Assembly: GCA_902616905.1 (NCBI GenBank)
Contig: CACMUP010000009.1
Location: forward strand, 1 to 56,773
Source of the DNA: an uncultured Bacteroidota bacterium
Lineage (GTDB): Bacteria; Bacteroidota; Bacteroidia; Flavobacteriales; Flavobacteriaceae
Direction of reading: 5' to 3'
DNA length: 56,773 nt
This document shows, in pieces, positions 1 to 9,563 of this stretch. Numbering within the stretch: the first letter of the stretch is position 1; every line of letters begins with the position of its first letter. Made by a program: the position numbers and the translations under genes. The notes under the pieces were generated by a model. It had not been told where the DNA came from. It saw only the letters and a list, made by a program, of their open reading frames with translations, and did not search any database.

Positions 1-1
1 A

Positions 2-7
2 AGGAGA
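2..7 (+). promoter_or_regulatory. Shine-Dalgarno-like site of gcvP
   Basis: AAGGAG lies ten bases before the ATG at 18. Such sites are scarce in this window, as expected for Bacteroidota, where translation initiation usually does not depend on them. It supports the ATG at 18 as the gcvP start. The upstream promoter is outside the window. Confidence 0.5.
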
Positions 8-17
8 AATAAAAAAA

Positions 18-2801
18 ATGTTAAATAAGGTTGGAGTTGAATCTTTGTCTCAATTATTAAAAGAAACAATTCCTGAAACCATTCGTTTAAAACATCCTAT
101 AGATTTACCAGATGGTATTAGTGAATATGAGTTTACTAAACATATAAATTCACTAGGGAAAAAAAATAAACTATTCAAAACCTACATAGGTTTAGGTTAT
201 AATCAAACTATTACCCCTGCTGTAATTCAAAGAAATATTCTTGAAAACCCTGGTTGGTATACTGCATATACACCATATCAAGCCGAAATTGCACAAGGAC
301 GATTAGAAGCCTTATTTAACTTTCAAACGATTATATGTGATTTAACAGGAATGGAGCTGTCAAATGCATCACTGCTAGATGAAAGTACTGCAGCTGCAGA
401 AGCTATGACAATGCTGTACGGGTCAAGAAGTAAAGAACAAAAGACTAGTCAGGCAATAAATTTTCTTGTCGATGAAAATATTCTTCCTCAAACTCTATCT
501 TTACTTAAGACTAGAGCAAATCCACTTGGTATAAAAATAATTTTAAAAGATCCTGAGACATTTAAATTTAATAAATCTTTCTTTGGAGCTATTTTTCAAT
601 ATCCCGGTAAAAAAGGACAAATTCCTAATTTAAAAAAATTGATTCAGAAAGCTAAAAAATATGATGTAAGTACCGTAGTAGCTGCAGATATTATGAGTTT
701 GGTTCTATTAGAAAGTCCCGGTAAATTTGGTGCAGAAGTAGTTGTAGGAACAACTCAAAGGTTTGGGGTTCCCTTAGGATATGGGGGTCCACATGCAGCT
801 TTTTTTGCAACATCAATAAAATACAAGAGAAATATCCCTGGAAGAATTATCGGTCAAACCGTAGACTTGGATAATAACCCTGCTCTAAGAATGGCATTAC
901 AAACTCGTGAACAACACATTAAAAGAGATAGAGCAACTTCAAATATTTGTACTGCTCAAGTTTTACTAGCTGTAATGGCTAGTATGTATGCGGTTTATCA
1001 CGGCCCTAAAGGTTTAAAAAATATTGCTGAAAAAATTAATCAAAAAGCTAAAAAGCTAAATAAAAATATTTTGGCTTTAGGGTTTAAACAAAAAAACTCC
1101 TACTTCTTTGATACGCTTCAGATTTGTGCGAATGCATCTGAAATAAAAAATATTGCAGAAGATAAAGGAATTAATTTTTATTATCCCGATAATAATACAA
1201 TTTGTATCTCACTGAATGAAACCACAAATAATCAAGATATTGAAGAAATTACTTCAATCTTTGAAACTTTATCCAACAGAAATTTATCTCCAAAAGACCA
1301 ACTATTCAAAAGTCAACTTCCTGAAGAACTAAAGCGAAAAAGCTCTTTTATGACTCATAAAATTTTTAATAGTTATCATTCTGAAACATCCCTAATGAGA
1401 TATATTAAAAGTTTAGAAAGAAAAGATTTGGCCTTGAATCACTCTATGATTTCTTTAGGGTCTTGCACAATGAAATTAAATGCAGCTGTTGAAATGTTAC
1501 CATTAAGTGATTCAAATTGGGGAAGCCTTCATCCTTTCGTACCAATAGACCAAACTTCTGGTTATCAAAAAGTTCTTTCTGAATTGATAAAACAATTAAA
1601 TAAAATTACTGGTTTTTATTCAACCTCTATCCAACCAAATTCTGGAGCGCAAGGAGAATATGCTGGTTTGATGGTTATCCGTGCTTTTCATGAAAGTAAT
1701 AATGACACAAAAAGAAATGTTTGTCTGATTCCTTCTTCAGCACACGGTACCAACCCTGCTTCTGCAGTAATGGCTGGAATGAAAGTGGTTGTTACTGGAA
1801 CAGATAAACATGGTAATATTGACTGGAATGATTTAAATGAAAAAGCTCAGATGTATAAAGAAAATTTAGCTGCATTAATGATAACCTATCCTAGTACACA
1901 TGGAGTTTTTGAATCAAAAATTCAAGAAATTACCAACTTAATTCACGAGTGTGGAGGACAAGTTTATATGGATGGTGCTAATATGAATGCACAAGTTGGA
2001 CTCACAAGTCCTGCGAAAATTGGTGCAGATGTTTGCCATCTAAACTTACATAAAACTTTTGCTATCCCACATGGTGGCGGTGGTCCAGGCGTTGGACCAA
2101 TATGTGTTGCCGCTCACCTAGCTCCCTTTTTACCTGGAAATCCTATTATAAAAACTGGGGGTTCAAAAGCAATTTCTTCAATTTCTGCAGCTCCATTTGG
2201 ATCGGCCTTAGCATGCCTTATTTCATATGGATATATCAAAATGCTGGGTGGACAAGGACTTCAAAAAACTACAGAAATTGCAATCTTGAACGCTAACTAC
2301 ATACAAAAACGTTTAAGCGGAGCTTATGATATATTATATTTTGGGGAAAAAGGGCGTTCGGCACATGAACTTATTATAGATTGTAGAACATTTAAAGACA
2401 GAGGCATTGAGGTTGTCGATATTGCTAAAAGGTTAATGGACTATGGCTTTCATGCACCTACTGTATCATTCCCTGTGGCTGGAACTATGATGATCGAACC
2501 TACAGAAAGTGAAAATTTAAATGAGATAGATCGCTTTTGTGATGCTATGATTTCTATTAGATTAGAAATTGCGTCGGATAATAAAAATGATCATGCACTT
2601 TTAAAAAATGCCCCTCACACTTTGCAAATGATTACGTCAGATAAATGGGAATATCCATACACAAGGCAAAAAGCAGCATTTCCTCTAGAATTCGTTTCAA
2701 AAAACAAATTTTGGCCTACTGTTAGACGTGTAGATGAAGCCTATGGAGATCGTAATTTAGTATGTAGCTGTAATCCTATTGAATCATATGTAAACATTTG
2801 A
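18..2801 (+). CDS. gcvP: Glycine dehydrogenase (decarboxylating), P protein
   Basis: This is the PLP-dependent P protein of the glycine cleavage system. It decarboxylates glycine and passes the aminomethyl group to the lipoyl arm of GcvH in the cytoplasm. The 927-residue product is a single-chain GcvP, close to the usual 940-960, with both the N-terminal and C-terminal halves. The PLP lysine is Lys679 in the motif NLHKTFAIPHGGGGPGVGP, and the glycine-rich run follows directly. An AAGGAG site precedes the ATG. No gcvT or gcvH is adjacent, so the complex is encoded at scattered loci, which is common in Flavobacteriia. The gene stands alone, followed by 122 bp before the FabH-like gene. Confidence 0.97.
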   Translation: MLNKVGVESLSQLLKETIPETIRLKHPIDLPDGISEYEFTKHINSLGKKNKLFKTYIGLGYNQTITPAVIQRNILENPGWYTAYTPYQAEIAQGRLEALFNFQTIICDLTGMELSNASLLDESTAAAEAMTMLYGSRSKEQKTSQAINFLVDENILPQTLSLLKTRANPLGIKIILKDPETFKFNKSFFGAIFQYPGKKGQIPNLKKLIQKAKKYDVSTVVAADIMSLVLLESPGKFGAEVVVGTTQRFGVPLGYGGPHAAFFATSIKYKRNIPGRIIGQTVDLDNNPALRMALQTREQHIKRDRATSNICTAQVLLAVMASMYAVYHGPKGLKNIAEKINQKAKKLNKNILALGFKQKNSYFFDTLQICANASEIKNIAEDKGINFYYPDNNTICISLNETTNNQDIEEITSIFETLSNRNLSPKDQLFKSQLPEELKRKSSFMTHKIFNSYHSETSLMRYIKSLERKDLALNHSMISLGSCTMKLNAAVEMLPLSDSNWGSLHPFVPIDQTSGYQKVLSELIKQLNKITGFYSTSIQPNSGAQGEYAGLMVIRAFHESNNDTKRNVCLIPSSAHGTNPASAVMAGMKVVVTGTDKHGNIDWNDLNEKAQMYKENLAALMITYPSTHGVFESKIQEITNLIHECGGQVYMDGANMNAQVGLTSPAKIGADVCHLNLHKTFAIPHGGGGPGVGPICVAAHLAPFLPGNPIIKTGGSKAISSISAAPFGSALACLISYGYIKMLGGQGLQKTTEIAILNANYIQKRLSGAYDILYFGEKGRSAHELIIDCRTFKDRGIEVVDIAKRLMDYGFHAPTVSFPVAGTMMIEPTESENLNEIDRFCDAMISIRLEIASDNKNDHALLKNAPHTLQMITSDKWEYPYTRQKAAFPLEFVSKNKFWPTVRRVDEAYGDRNLVCSCNPIESYVNI

Positions 2802-2905
2802 TATCAAATTGCTTAACTATTTCTTAAATATTTAAAATCTTTGACTAAAGTAATTTAGACTTCGTATCATTTTTATAATTAAAAATAATGAATCCTATAT
2901 TAAAT

Positions 2906-2913
2906 TAACTTTG
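2906..2913 (+). promoter_or_regulatory. Candidate Bacteroidota -7 box (TAACTTTG)
   Basis: TAACTTTG matches the TAnnTTTG -7 element of Bacteroidota sigma-A promoters and ends ten bases before the ATG of the FabH-like gene. No clear TTTG -33 element is visible at the right distance, so this is a partial match. The identical octamer precedes the permease gene at 4028-4035. Confidence 0.4.
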
Positions 2914-2923
2914 GTCTTAGATC

Positions 2924-3979
2924 ATGAATATAAAAATAACTGGAACAGGAAGTTGTATTCCCAAAAAAACTAAACTTAACTCAGGCTTTTCTGAAAACTC
3001 ATTTTATGACTCAAATGGTGTTCATATAGAAAGTTCTAATTCAGAAATAATTGAAAAATTCAAAGCAATTACTGGTATTGAAAAAAGAAGATATATCAAT
3101 GATAATGAAACAGTAGCTGATATTGCGATAGAAGCTGCACTTGTTACCATTAAAGATTCAAAAGTTGATCCTGAAACAATAGATTATATAATAGTTGCCC
3201 ATAATGTGGGTGATATAACTTTAGATTCTCATCAAGTTAACACATTACCAAGTTTGGCATCTAAAGTAAAAGCAGGATTGAAAATTCAAAATCCAAATTG
3301 CATTGCATATGATATTTTATTTGGTTGTCCTGGCTGGGTTGAAGGAATTATTCAAGCAAAAGCTTTCATAAAAGCTGATATGGCCATAAAATGTTTAGTG
3401 ATAGGAGCAGACACGTTATCTAGAGTTTTAGATCAAAGTGATAGGGATTCTATGATATATGCTGACGGTGCCGGAGCAGCAATGGTAGAAAAAATAAATG
3501 AATCAGGAGGAATTTTGTCAAATAAAACTGTTACTTACACATCTAATGGTGAAGCAGAATTTATTTTTTATGGCCCTGCAAATGATAAACCAAAAGGAAC
3601 AAAGTATATAAAGATGTTTGGTAGGAAAGTATATGAATTTGCATTGAGTAAAGTTCCTTTGGCACTTCAATCGTGTTTAGAAGCTTCAGGAGAATCAATT
3701 AATAGTGTGAAGAAAATTTTCATTCATCAAGCCAATCAAAAAATGGACGATGCAATTATAAAACGTTTTTATAGACTTTATAAAAAAACAATGCCAGAAA
3801 ATGTTTTACCGATGAACATACATGAATTTGGAAATAGCTCTGTTGCTACTGTTCCTACTCTATTTGATCTTGTTTTAAAAGAAAACTATGGAGGGCATAG
3901 TTTAAAAAAGGGAGATCTTATACTTTTTGCTTCAGTTGGGGCAGGAATGAATATAAATGCTATCACTTACAGGATTTAG
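2924..3979 (+). CDS. 3-oxoacyl-ACP synthase III (FabH-like)
   Basis: This is a thiolase-fold ketoacyl synthase III that would condense an acyl-CoA with malonyl-ACP. The catalytic triad is visible: Cys135 in LFGCPGWVEG, His268 in FIHQANQ, and Asn in EFGNSSVATVP. At 351 residues it is about 30 longer than housekeeping FabH, and no fabD, fabG or acpP is next to it. It may therefore be one of the FabH paralogues common in Flavobacteriia rather than the primary initiating enzyme; substrate cannot be read from sequence. No signal peptide is present, so it is cytoplasmic. Confidence 0.85.
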   Translation: MNIKITGTGSCIPKKTKLNSGFSENSFYDSNGVHIESSNSEIIEKFKAITGIEKRRYINDNETVADIAIEAALVTIKDSKVDPETIDYIIVAHNVGDITLDSHQVNTLPSLASKVKAGLKIQNPNCIAYDILFGCPGWVEGIIQAKAFIKADMAIKCLVIGADTLSRVLDQSDRDSMIYADGAGAAMVEKINESGGILSNKTVTYTSNGEAEFIFYGPANDKPKGTKYIKMFGRKVYEFALSKVPLALQSCLEASGESINSVKKIFIHQANQKMDDAIIKRFYRLYKKTMPENVLPMNIHEFGNSSVATVPTLFDLVLKENYGGHSLKKGDLILFASVGAGMNINAITYRI

Positions 3980-4027
3980 GTTACAATAAATCGTTTTTCT
4001 ATTTCAAAAAACTTTACTTAAAATTGC

Positions 4028-4035
4028 TAACTTTG
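4028..4035 (+). promoter_or_regulatory. Candidate -7 box (TAACTTTG) before the ABC permease gene
   Basis: This TAnnTTTG match ends seven bases before the ATG at 4043, which would make the transcript almost leaderless, or favour the second in-frame ATG at 4049. No -33 TTTG is evident. It repeats exactly the octamer at 2906-2913. Confidence 0.4.
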
Positions 4036-4042
4036 ATCAGGT

Positions 4043-4780
4043 ATGAGGATGCTTTCAAACATCGGAAAATATTTTATTATGCTCCAAAGCGTGTTTGGAA
4101 AATTCACTAAATGGAGAATATTGAAACAGCTTATTTTTAAAGATATTGAATCTCTAATAATAGGATCACTTGGAATTGTTTCTTTTATATCGTTTTTTGT
4201 AGGAGGAGTAGTTTCAATTCAAACAGCATTAAATCTTGAAAACCCGCTACTTCCAAAAAACTTGATTGCTTTTGCAACTCGCCAATCAATAATTTTAGAA
4301 TTTGCACCAACATTTATTTCAATAATAATGGCTGGAAAAGTAGGTTCATATATTACTTCAAGTATTGGTACTATGAAAGTTACGGAACAGATTGATGCAT
4401 TAGAAGTTATGGGAATTAATACATACAATTATCTTATATTTCCAAAAATAATTGCTCTTTTACTTTATCCATTGGTAATTTGTATCTCAATGTTTTTAGG
4501 AATCTTAGGAGGCTATATTGCATGTGTTTATGGAGGATTTTCTACTAGTGGAGAATTCATTGAAGGCATTCAACTTGATTTTATACCATTCCATATAACT
4601 TATGCTTTTATTAAAACTTCATTTTTTGCTTTTATTCTTGCTACTATACCATCCTTTCATGGTTATTTCATGACTGGTGGTGCATTAGACGTTGGTAAAG
4701 CTAGTACTGTTTCTTTTGTTTGGACAAGTGTTGTTATTATACTTCTTAATTATTTTATAACTCAACTCTTATTAACTTAA
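4043..4780 (+). CDS. MlaE-type ABC transporter permease
   Basis: This is the membrane permease of a lipid-trafficking ABC transporter of the MlaE/TGD1 family, which moves phospholipids between the inner membrane and the outer leaflets or a partner. The 245 residues show several hydrophobic segments and the family core around GKVGSYITSSIGTMKVTEQIDALEVMGI (first part GKVGSYITSSIGTMKVTEQI), with the conserved glutamate and EQIDALEVMG signature. Its stop at 4780 directly abuts the ATG of the ATPase gene at 4781, so the pair is translationally coupled. No MCE-domain (MlaD) gene follows, so the substrate-binding partner must be encoded elsewhere. Confidence 0.9.
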   Translation: MRMLSNIGKYFIMLQSVFGKFTKWRILKQLIFKDIESLIIGSLGIVSFISFFVGGVVSIQTALNLENPLLPKNLIAFATRQSIILEFAPTFISIIMAGKVGSYITSSIGTMKVTEQIDALEVMGINTYNYLIFPKIIALLLYPLVICISMFLGILGGYIACVYGGFSTSGEFIEGIQLDFIPFHITYAFIKTSFFAFILATIPSFHGYFMTGGALDVGKASTVSFVWTSVVIILLNYFITQLLLT

Positions 4781-5542
4781 ATGATTAAGGTAGATAACAT
4801 TTCAAAGTCCTTTGAAGGTTCTGAAGTATTAAAAGGAATTTCAACAGTTTTTGAAAAGGGAAAAACCAATTTAATTATTGGACAGAGTGGTTCAGGAAAG
4901 ACAGTTTTCTTAAAGTGCCTTTTAGGACTTTTTGAAACAAATTCTGGACAAATTTTCTTTGAAAGGACACCAATTGACGAAATGAGTTTTAAAGAGCGCA
5001 CCATACTTCGTCAAGAAATTGGAATGGTATTTCAGGGAAGTGCACTTTTCGATTCAATGACAGTTGAGGAAAATATTATGTTTCCAATGCAAATGTTTAC
5101 CAAAAAAGAGAATGAAGAAATACGTGAAAGAGCTAACGAGGTAATTGAAAGGGTAAATTTGATAAATGCTAATGAAAAATATCCTGATGAAATTTCTGGA
5201 GGGATGAAAAAAAGAGTTGCTATTGCTCGGGCAATTGTTATGAACCCTAAATATTTATTTTGTGACGAGCCAAATTCTGGTTTAGACCCCAAAACAGCTA
5301 TCCTAATAGATAATTTGATAAATGAGATAACTGAAGAATACAATATTACAACAGTAATCAATACACATGATATGAATTCAGTAATGGAAATAGGTGAAAA
5401 AATAGTTTTCCTGCTAAATGGAAAAAAAGCTTGGGAAGGTACTAAAAAAGATATATTTAATACCGAAAATCAAGCCGTTTCAAACTTTGTGTACTCATCA
5501 GATCTTTTCAAAAAAGTACGAGAAATGTATTTAAAAAAATAA
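4781..5542 (+). CDS. MlaF-type ABC transporter ATP-binding protein
   Basis: This 253-residue cytoplasmic ATPase partners the permease just upstream. The motifs occur in order: Walker A GQSGSGKT near residue 34, the Q-loop in GMVFQGSALFDSMTVEEN, the signature SGGMKKRVAIARAI, Walker B LFCDEPNSGLD and a switch His in VINTHDM. The SALFDSMTVEEN stretch after the Q-loop is typical of the MlaF/Ttg2A family. The gene converges with the SprT-like gene, with only two bases between the two stops. Confidence 0.92.
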   Translation: MIKVDNISKSFEGSEVLKGISTVFEKGKTNLIIGQSGSGKTVFLKCLLGLFETNSGQIFFERTPIDEMSFKERTILRQEIGMVFQGSALFDSMTVEENIMFPMQMFTKKENEEIRERANEVIERVNLINANEKYPDEISGGMKKRVAIARAIVMNPKYLFCDEPNSGLDPKTAILIDNLINEITEEYNITTVINTHDMNSVMEIGEKIVFLLNGKKAWEGTKKDIFNTENQAVSNFVYSSDLFKKVREMYLKK

Positions 5543-5544
5543 TT

Positions 5545-6177
5545 TCAGATTAGAAAAACCTCTATTTGAGGGCTAAAAAGATATATTTTGCCTGAGTTTA
5601 GATCTTCACATTCATAATTTTTTCTACGTTTCGCTAATTTTTTAAATTTTCTTCCATTTCCAATTTGAAAAATTTGTCCACTATTTAATTCAAAAACTAC
5701 TTTTTTAAAGTTTTTCTCGTCATATTTTCTCAAAGCCATCACAAGATGAAAATCTCTGTCAGTACTGGCTTTAGGATTTATCATATGATTTGCTAATAAC
5801 CTGCATAAAGGTTCAGGAAAAATTTTAGTATTTAAAAAGGGTAAAAGAATATTTTTAAATGCAAATTTCCATTCTTCTCCATGAGGTTTTACATAATGGA
5901 CATATTTTCTATATACATCATAATGGGCTAATTCATGAAGTAGAGTTATTAGAAAACGGTAAGAATTAGAGGTTTTATTAATTGTAATCTGGAAAGTACC
6001 ATTGGGCTTTTTGATAAAATCTCCATGTTTAGTAGTTCTTTTTTTAGAAAGTTTTATATCTACATCACGAACAATTAATAACTCATTGACTTGTCTTTTG
6101 GCATTCTTCGGTAAAAATTGTAGAACAGATTCCAATGTTTTACGGAGTTGATAATGAAACAGGTAATATTTTTCCAT
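5545..6177 (-). CDS. SprT-like zinc metalloprotease domain protein
   Basis: The HELAHYDVYRKY segment provides a zinc HExxH-type site in the form HELAH, with a downstream His in the KPHGEEWKFAFKNIL stretch, as in SprT-like proteins of Bacteroidota. The product is cytoplasmic. I chose the ATG at 6177, giving 210 residues, because the longer open frame to 6204 would begin with TTG. With this start it still overlaps the 3' end of the SDR gene by 38 bases, so the two are probably co-transcribed. Substrate is unknown; a role in DNA-protein crosslink repair is only by analogy to the Spartan family. Confidence 0.8.
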   Translation of the reverse strand: MEKYYLFHYQLRKTLESVLQFLPKNAKRQVNELLIVRDVDIKLSKKRTTKHGDFIKKPNGTFQITINKTSNSYRFLITLLHELAHYDVYRKYVHYVKPHGEEWKFAFKNILLPFLNTKIFPEPLCRLLANHMINPKASTDRDFHLVMALRKYDEKNFKKVVFELNSGQIFQIGNGRKFKKLAKRRKNYECEDLNSGKIYLFSPQIEVFLI

Positions 6178-6820
6178 TAAAAAATTTATGTCCTGAGATT
6201 GCAAAATTCAAAATATATGATGCCATCTCTTTAGCATTTAGTGGAGCTTTCAATCCAGGAAAAGCTTCTTCTAGCATTTCAGTTTGAACTGCACCCAAAG
6301 CTAAAGCATTAAAAGCAGGACCTTTGTCTTTAAATTCTTCTGATAATAATTCAGTTAAAATATTTACTGCCCCTTTACTGCTGCTATATGCTGATAAACC
6401 TGGAAATTTACTGCTTCCATCTACTCCACCCATACTACTTATATTCAAAACATGTCCATTAGAAGCAATATATGGTAAAATTTTTCTAGTAATTGAAGCC
6501 AGTCCAAATACATTCACTTTATATATTTTTTCAAAATCCTCTTTTGAAGTTTCCAAAAAAGGACGATTTAAAAATGCTCCTGCATTATTAATTAATGCAT
6601 CAACTTTTACATTTTCACTTTTTAATAAAGCAGCAAATGAATCTAAGTCTTTTTCATCAGATAAATTAACTTTAAGGGGATGCATTAACCCAGTTTTAGG
6701 CAAAGATTTGATTTTTCTTGAAAGCGCGTATACTTTATAACCCTGCTTTACAGCAAGATGAACTATTGAATATCCAATTCCTCTGCTAGTACCAGTAACA
6801 ATTAAAGTTTTTGACATCAA
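6140..6820 (-). CDS. Short-chain dehydrogenase/reductase (SDR)
   Basis: This is a 226-residue classical SDR. The NAD(P)-binding motif TGTSRGIG covers residues 9-16, NNAG lies at 78-81, the catalytic Ser is near 128 in NISS, and Tyr145 and Lys149 sit in YSSSK. Arg at the third position after the first Gly hints at NADP(H) preference, which is inference. Its substrate cannot be assigned. The gene begins 29 bases after pdhC ends on the same strand and overlaps the SprT-like gene, so pdhA-pdhC-SDR-sprT-like reads as one operon. Confidence 0.88.
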   Translation of the reverse strand: MMSKTLIVTGTSRGIGYSIVHLAVKQGYKVYALSRKIKSLPKTGLMHPLKVNLSDEKDLDSFAALLKSENVKVDALINNAGAFLNRPFLETSKEDFEKIYKVNVFGLASITRKILPYIASNGHVLNISSMGGVDGSSKFPGLSAYSSSKGAVNILTELLSEEFKDKGPAFNALALGAVQTEMLEEAFPGLKAPLNAKEMASYILNFAISGHKFFNGKILPVSLSTP

Positions 6821-6849
6821 TTAAAGTTATAGAAAGTGAAGAATTAAAA

Positions 6850-8466
6850 TCATAAAACCATCTTCAATGGATTTTCTATATATTCACGGAGTGTTTTTAA
6901 AAATTGAGCTCCTGTTGCCCCATCTACTGTTCGATGGTCACAAGCTAATGTAAGATTCATCGTATTACCTATAACTATTCTTCCGTCTTTGATAATAGGT
7001 TTTTCAACAATAGCCCCGACAGATAATATTGCTCCGTTTGGTTGATTAATTATGGAAGTAAAATCTTGTATTCCAAACATCCCAAGGTTTGAAATAGTAA
7101 AAGTACTTCCATCCATTTCTTCGGGTTTTAAATTTTTACTCTTTGCACGAAGAGCATAATCTTTTACTTTTTTTCCTATTTGAGGAAGTGTTTGCTCGTT
7201 TGCAAATTTCAAAACAGGAACAACTAAACCATCTTCAACAGCAACGGCAACACCAATATGAACATGATTATGTTGTGTAATTTTATCCTCTTCCCATTTA
7301 GAATTCACTTCTGGGTGGTGTTTTAAAGACAAAGCAACAGCTTTAACTACTATGTCATTAAAAGATATTTTAATGTCAGGAATTGAATTATATTGTTTTC
7401 TAAACTCAATGGCATTGTCCATATTGAATTCTACGCCAAGATAGTAGTGAGGTGCTGAAAATTTAGAAGCTGATAATCGTTTTGCTATTGTTTTACGCAT
7501 TTGAGAATTCGCAATTTCAGTAACAGACTCTAAACCAATTGGAGTAAATGATTGTGTGTTTCTTCCATTTTGTGGATTGAAATTATCTATATCTCTTTTA
7601 ATTATTCGACCAGAATCTCCTGTCCCTTTTATATAATTTAGATCTATTCCCTTTTCAGTTGCAAGCTTTTTTGCTAATGGTGATGCTATTATTCGTCCAT
7701 TTGAATTTACATTTGTGGGTGATTTAGTTACTATTTCAGTTGTATTATTTTTTGATTCATCAATTACATCTGAATTGTCTTTTGAATTCTTTTCAGGTTT
7801 AACTTCATTTTTATTTTCAGAGTTATTATCTAATTTAGTATTCGAAATTAAAGACAGCGCTTCACTTACATCAGTACCTGGTTTACCTATTATAGCTAAT
7901 ATACTGTCAACAGGAGCTGACTCACCTTCTTTTAATCCGATATGCAATAATTCTCCACTATAAAAAGATTCAAATTCCATGGTAGCTTTATCAGTTTCTA
8001 TTTCTGCCAAAATATCTCCTTCTTTTACTAAGTCACCAATCTTTTTATTCCACTTAGCAACTGTACCTTCTTCCATAGTATCGCTTAATCTTGGCATGTT
8101 TATAATCTCAACTCCTTCAAGAATTGAATTAGGTTTTTTTTCATCTGATTCAATAATTTTTTCTTCTTTTAGATCTTCATTTGAAATTTTTGAATCTCCT
8201 TTATTTATTAAGTTAGAAATGTCCTCTCCTTTCTTGCCTATTATAGCCAATAATGTATCAACTGGTGCAGATCCGCCTTCTTCAATTCCAATATGAAGAA
8301 GTTCTCCTTCGTTGAAGGATTCAAACTCCATTGTAGCTTTATCAGTTTCAATTTCTGCTAAAATATCTCCTTCATTGACTTGATCCCCAACTTTTTTAAA
8401 CCATTTTGCAACAGTTCCTTCTTCCATTGTATCACTAAGCCTCGGCATATTAATTATTTCAGCCAT
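6850..8466 (-). CDS. pdhC: Pyruvate dehydrogenase E2, dihydrolipoamide acetyltransferase
   Basis: This is the core acetyltransferase of pyruvate dehydrogenase, which moves acetyl from lipoamide to CoA. Two tandem lipoyl domains are visible with lipoylated lysines at Lys43 and Lys160, each in ETDKATMEFESF. A low-complexity Asn/Ser/Lys linker follows, then the E1/E3-binding domain (ASPLAKKLATEKGIDLNYI, about 258-295) and the catalytic domain ending in the CDHRTVDG active site with His511 and Asp515. The 538 residues fit a two-lipoyl E2. It begins 3 bases after pdhA ends. The E1 beta gene is not next to it, a split arrangement that I recall as usual in Flavobacteriia. Confidence 0.96.
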   Translation of the reverse strand: MAEIINMPRLSDTMEEGTVAKWFKKVGDQVNEGDILAEIETDKATMEFESFNEGELLHIGIEEGGSAPVDTLLAIIGKKGEDISNLINKGDSKISNEDLKEEKIIESDEKKPNSILEGVEIINMPRLSDTMEEGTVAKWNKKIGDLVKEGDILAEIETDKATMEFESFYSGELLHIGLKEGESAPVDSILAIIGKPGTDVSEALSLISNTKLDNNSENKNEVKPEKNSKDNSDVIDESKNNTTEIVTKSPTNVNSNGRIIASPLAKKLATEKGIDLNYIKGTGDSGRIIKRDIDNFNPQNGRNTQSFTPIGLESVTEIANSQMRKTIAKRLSASKFSAPHYYLGVEFNMDNAIEFRKQYNSIPDIKISFNDIVVKAVALSLKHHPEVNSKWEEDKITQHNHVHIGVAVAVEDGLVVPVLKFANEQTLPQIGKKVKDYALRAKSKNLKPEEMDGSTFTISNLGMFGIQDFTSIINQPNGAILSVGAIVEKPIIKDGRIVIGNTMNLTLACDHRTVDGATGAQFLKTLREYIENPLKMVL

Positions 8467-8469
8467 TCT

Positions 8470-9468
8470 CTATAATTTATGTTTAATAAATGGATAATCA
8501 TTTTGTTCATATACTGCATTATACATCAAACTTGGATCTGGATATGGTGAATTTTCCGCAAAATCTTCACATTCCTTCACACGCTCTTTGACCGACAGAT
8601 CAATATTTTCTAATTCTTTTGTTGAAGCATATTTTTTTGACAAAATCACCTCCTTAACTTGAGTAATTGGATCTATTTTTCTATACTCTTCAACTTCTTC
8701 TTTAGTCCTATAGTGTTGAGCATCTGACATAGAATGACCTCTATATCGATATGTCTTCATTTCTATAAATGATGGCCCTTTTCCTGATCTAGCTAATTTA
8801 ATTGCCTTATCCATTTTTTTTGCGACTGCTACTGGATCCATACCATCACAAGGCTCGCAAGGCATGTCATATCCCAATCCTAATTTCCAAATTTCTTCAT
8901 GAGATGCTGTTCTAGCAACAGAAGTACCCATTGCATAACCATTATTTTCAACAACAAAAACAACAGGAAGTTTCCAAAGCATTGCTAAATTTAGTGTTTC
9001 ATGGAGAGATCCCTGACGAACAGCACCGTCTCCCATGAAACATAAAGTAACATTATCTCTTTCAAAATATTTATCCCCGAATGCCATTCCGGCTCCTAGT
9101 GGTATTTGACCACCAACAATTCCATGACCGCCATGAAAATTATATTCTTTAGAAAAAATATGCATAGATCCTCCAAGTCCTTGAGAGGTTCCAGTAGATT
9201 TACCGTATAATTCTGCCATGACCTTTTTTGGATCCACCCCCATTCCTATCGGTTGAACATGATTCCTATATGCAGTTATCATTCTATCTTTTCCAATTTC
9301 CATTACATGTAATGATCCAGCTAAAACTGCTTCTTGCCCATTATATAAATGCAAAAATCCACGCACTTTTTGTTGTATATAAACTGCTGCTAATTTGTCT
9401 TCAAACTTTCTCCAAAAAAGCATGTTTTCATACCAATTTAAGTATGTTTGCTTTGTAATTTTTTTCAT
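8470..9468 (-). CDS. pdhA: Pyruvate dehydrogenase E1 component, alpha subunit
   Basis: This thiamine-diphosphate enzyme subunit decarboxylates pyruvate and acetylates the lipoyl arm of E2. It has 332 residues. The ThDP motif runs from GDGAVRQGSLHETLNLAMLW to VVFVVENNG, and the YRYRGHSMSD loop matches the phosphorylation-loop region of alpha subunits. It needs a separate E1 beta, which is not in the window. It is followed at once by pdhC on the same strand. A TAATTTTG -7 element lies at 9502-9509 upstream. Confidence 0.96.
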   Translation of the reverse strand: MKKITKQTYLNWYENMLFWRKFEDKLAAVYIQQKVRGFLHLYNGQEAVLAGSLHVMEIGKDRMITAYRNHVQPIGMGVDPKKVMAELYGKSTGTSQGLGGSMHIFSKEYNFHGGHGIVGGQIPLGAGMAFGDKYFERDNVTLCFMGDGAVRQGSLHETLNLAMLWKLPVVFVVENNGYAMGTSVARTASHEEIWKLGLGYDMPCEPCDGMDPVAVAKKMDKAIKLARSGKGPSFIEMKTYRYRGHSMSDAQHYRTKEEVEEYRKIDPITQVKEVILSKKYASTKELENIDLSVKERVKECEDFAENSPYPDPSLMYNAVYEQNDYPFIKHKL

Positions 9469-9501
9469 AAAAACCTAATAATCAAATCCTACTTTGATAA
9501 A

Positions 9502-9509
9502 CAAAATTA
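9502..9509 (-). promoter_or_regulatory. Candidate -7 box of the pdhA-pdhC operon
   Basis: Read on the minus strand the octamer is TAATTTTG, matching TAnnTTTG. It lies 33 bases before the pdhA ATG, leaving a leader of about 27 bases. A clear TTTG -33 element is not visible, so the call rests on the -7 element and position. Confidence 0.45.
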
Positions 9510-9563
9510 CTCATTTCTGCTTTAACTAATAGCATGTATAAGTTTAATATTTAATTTCTTCAA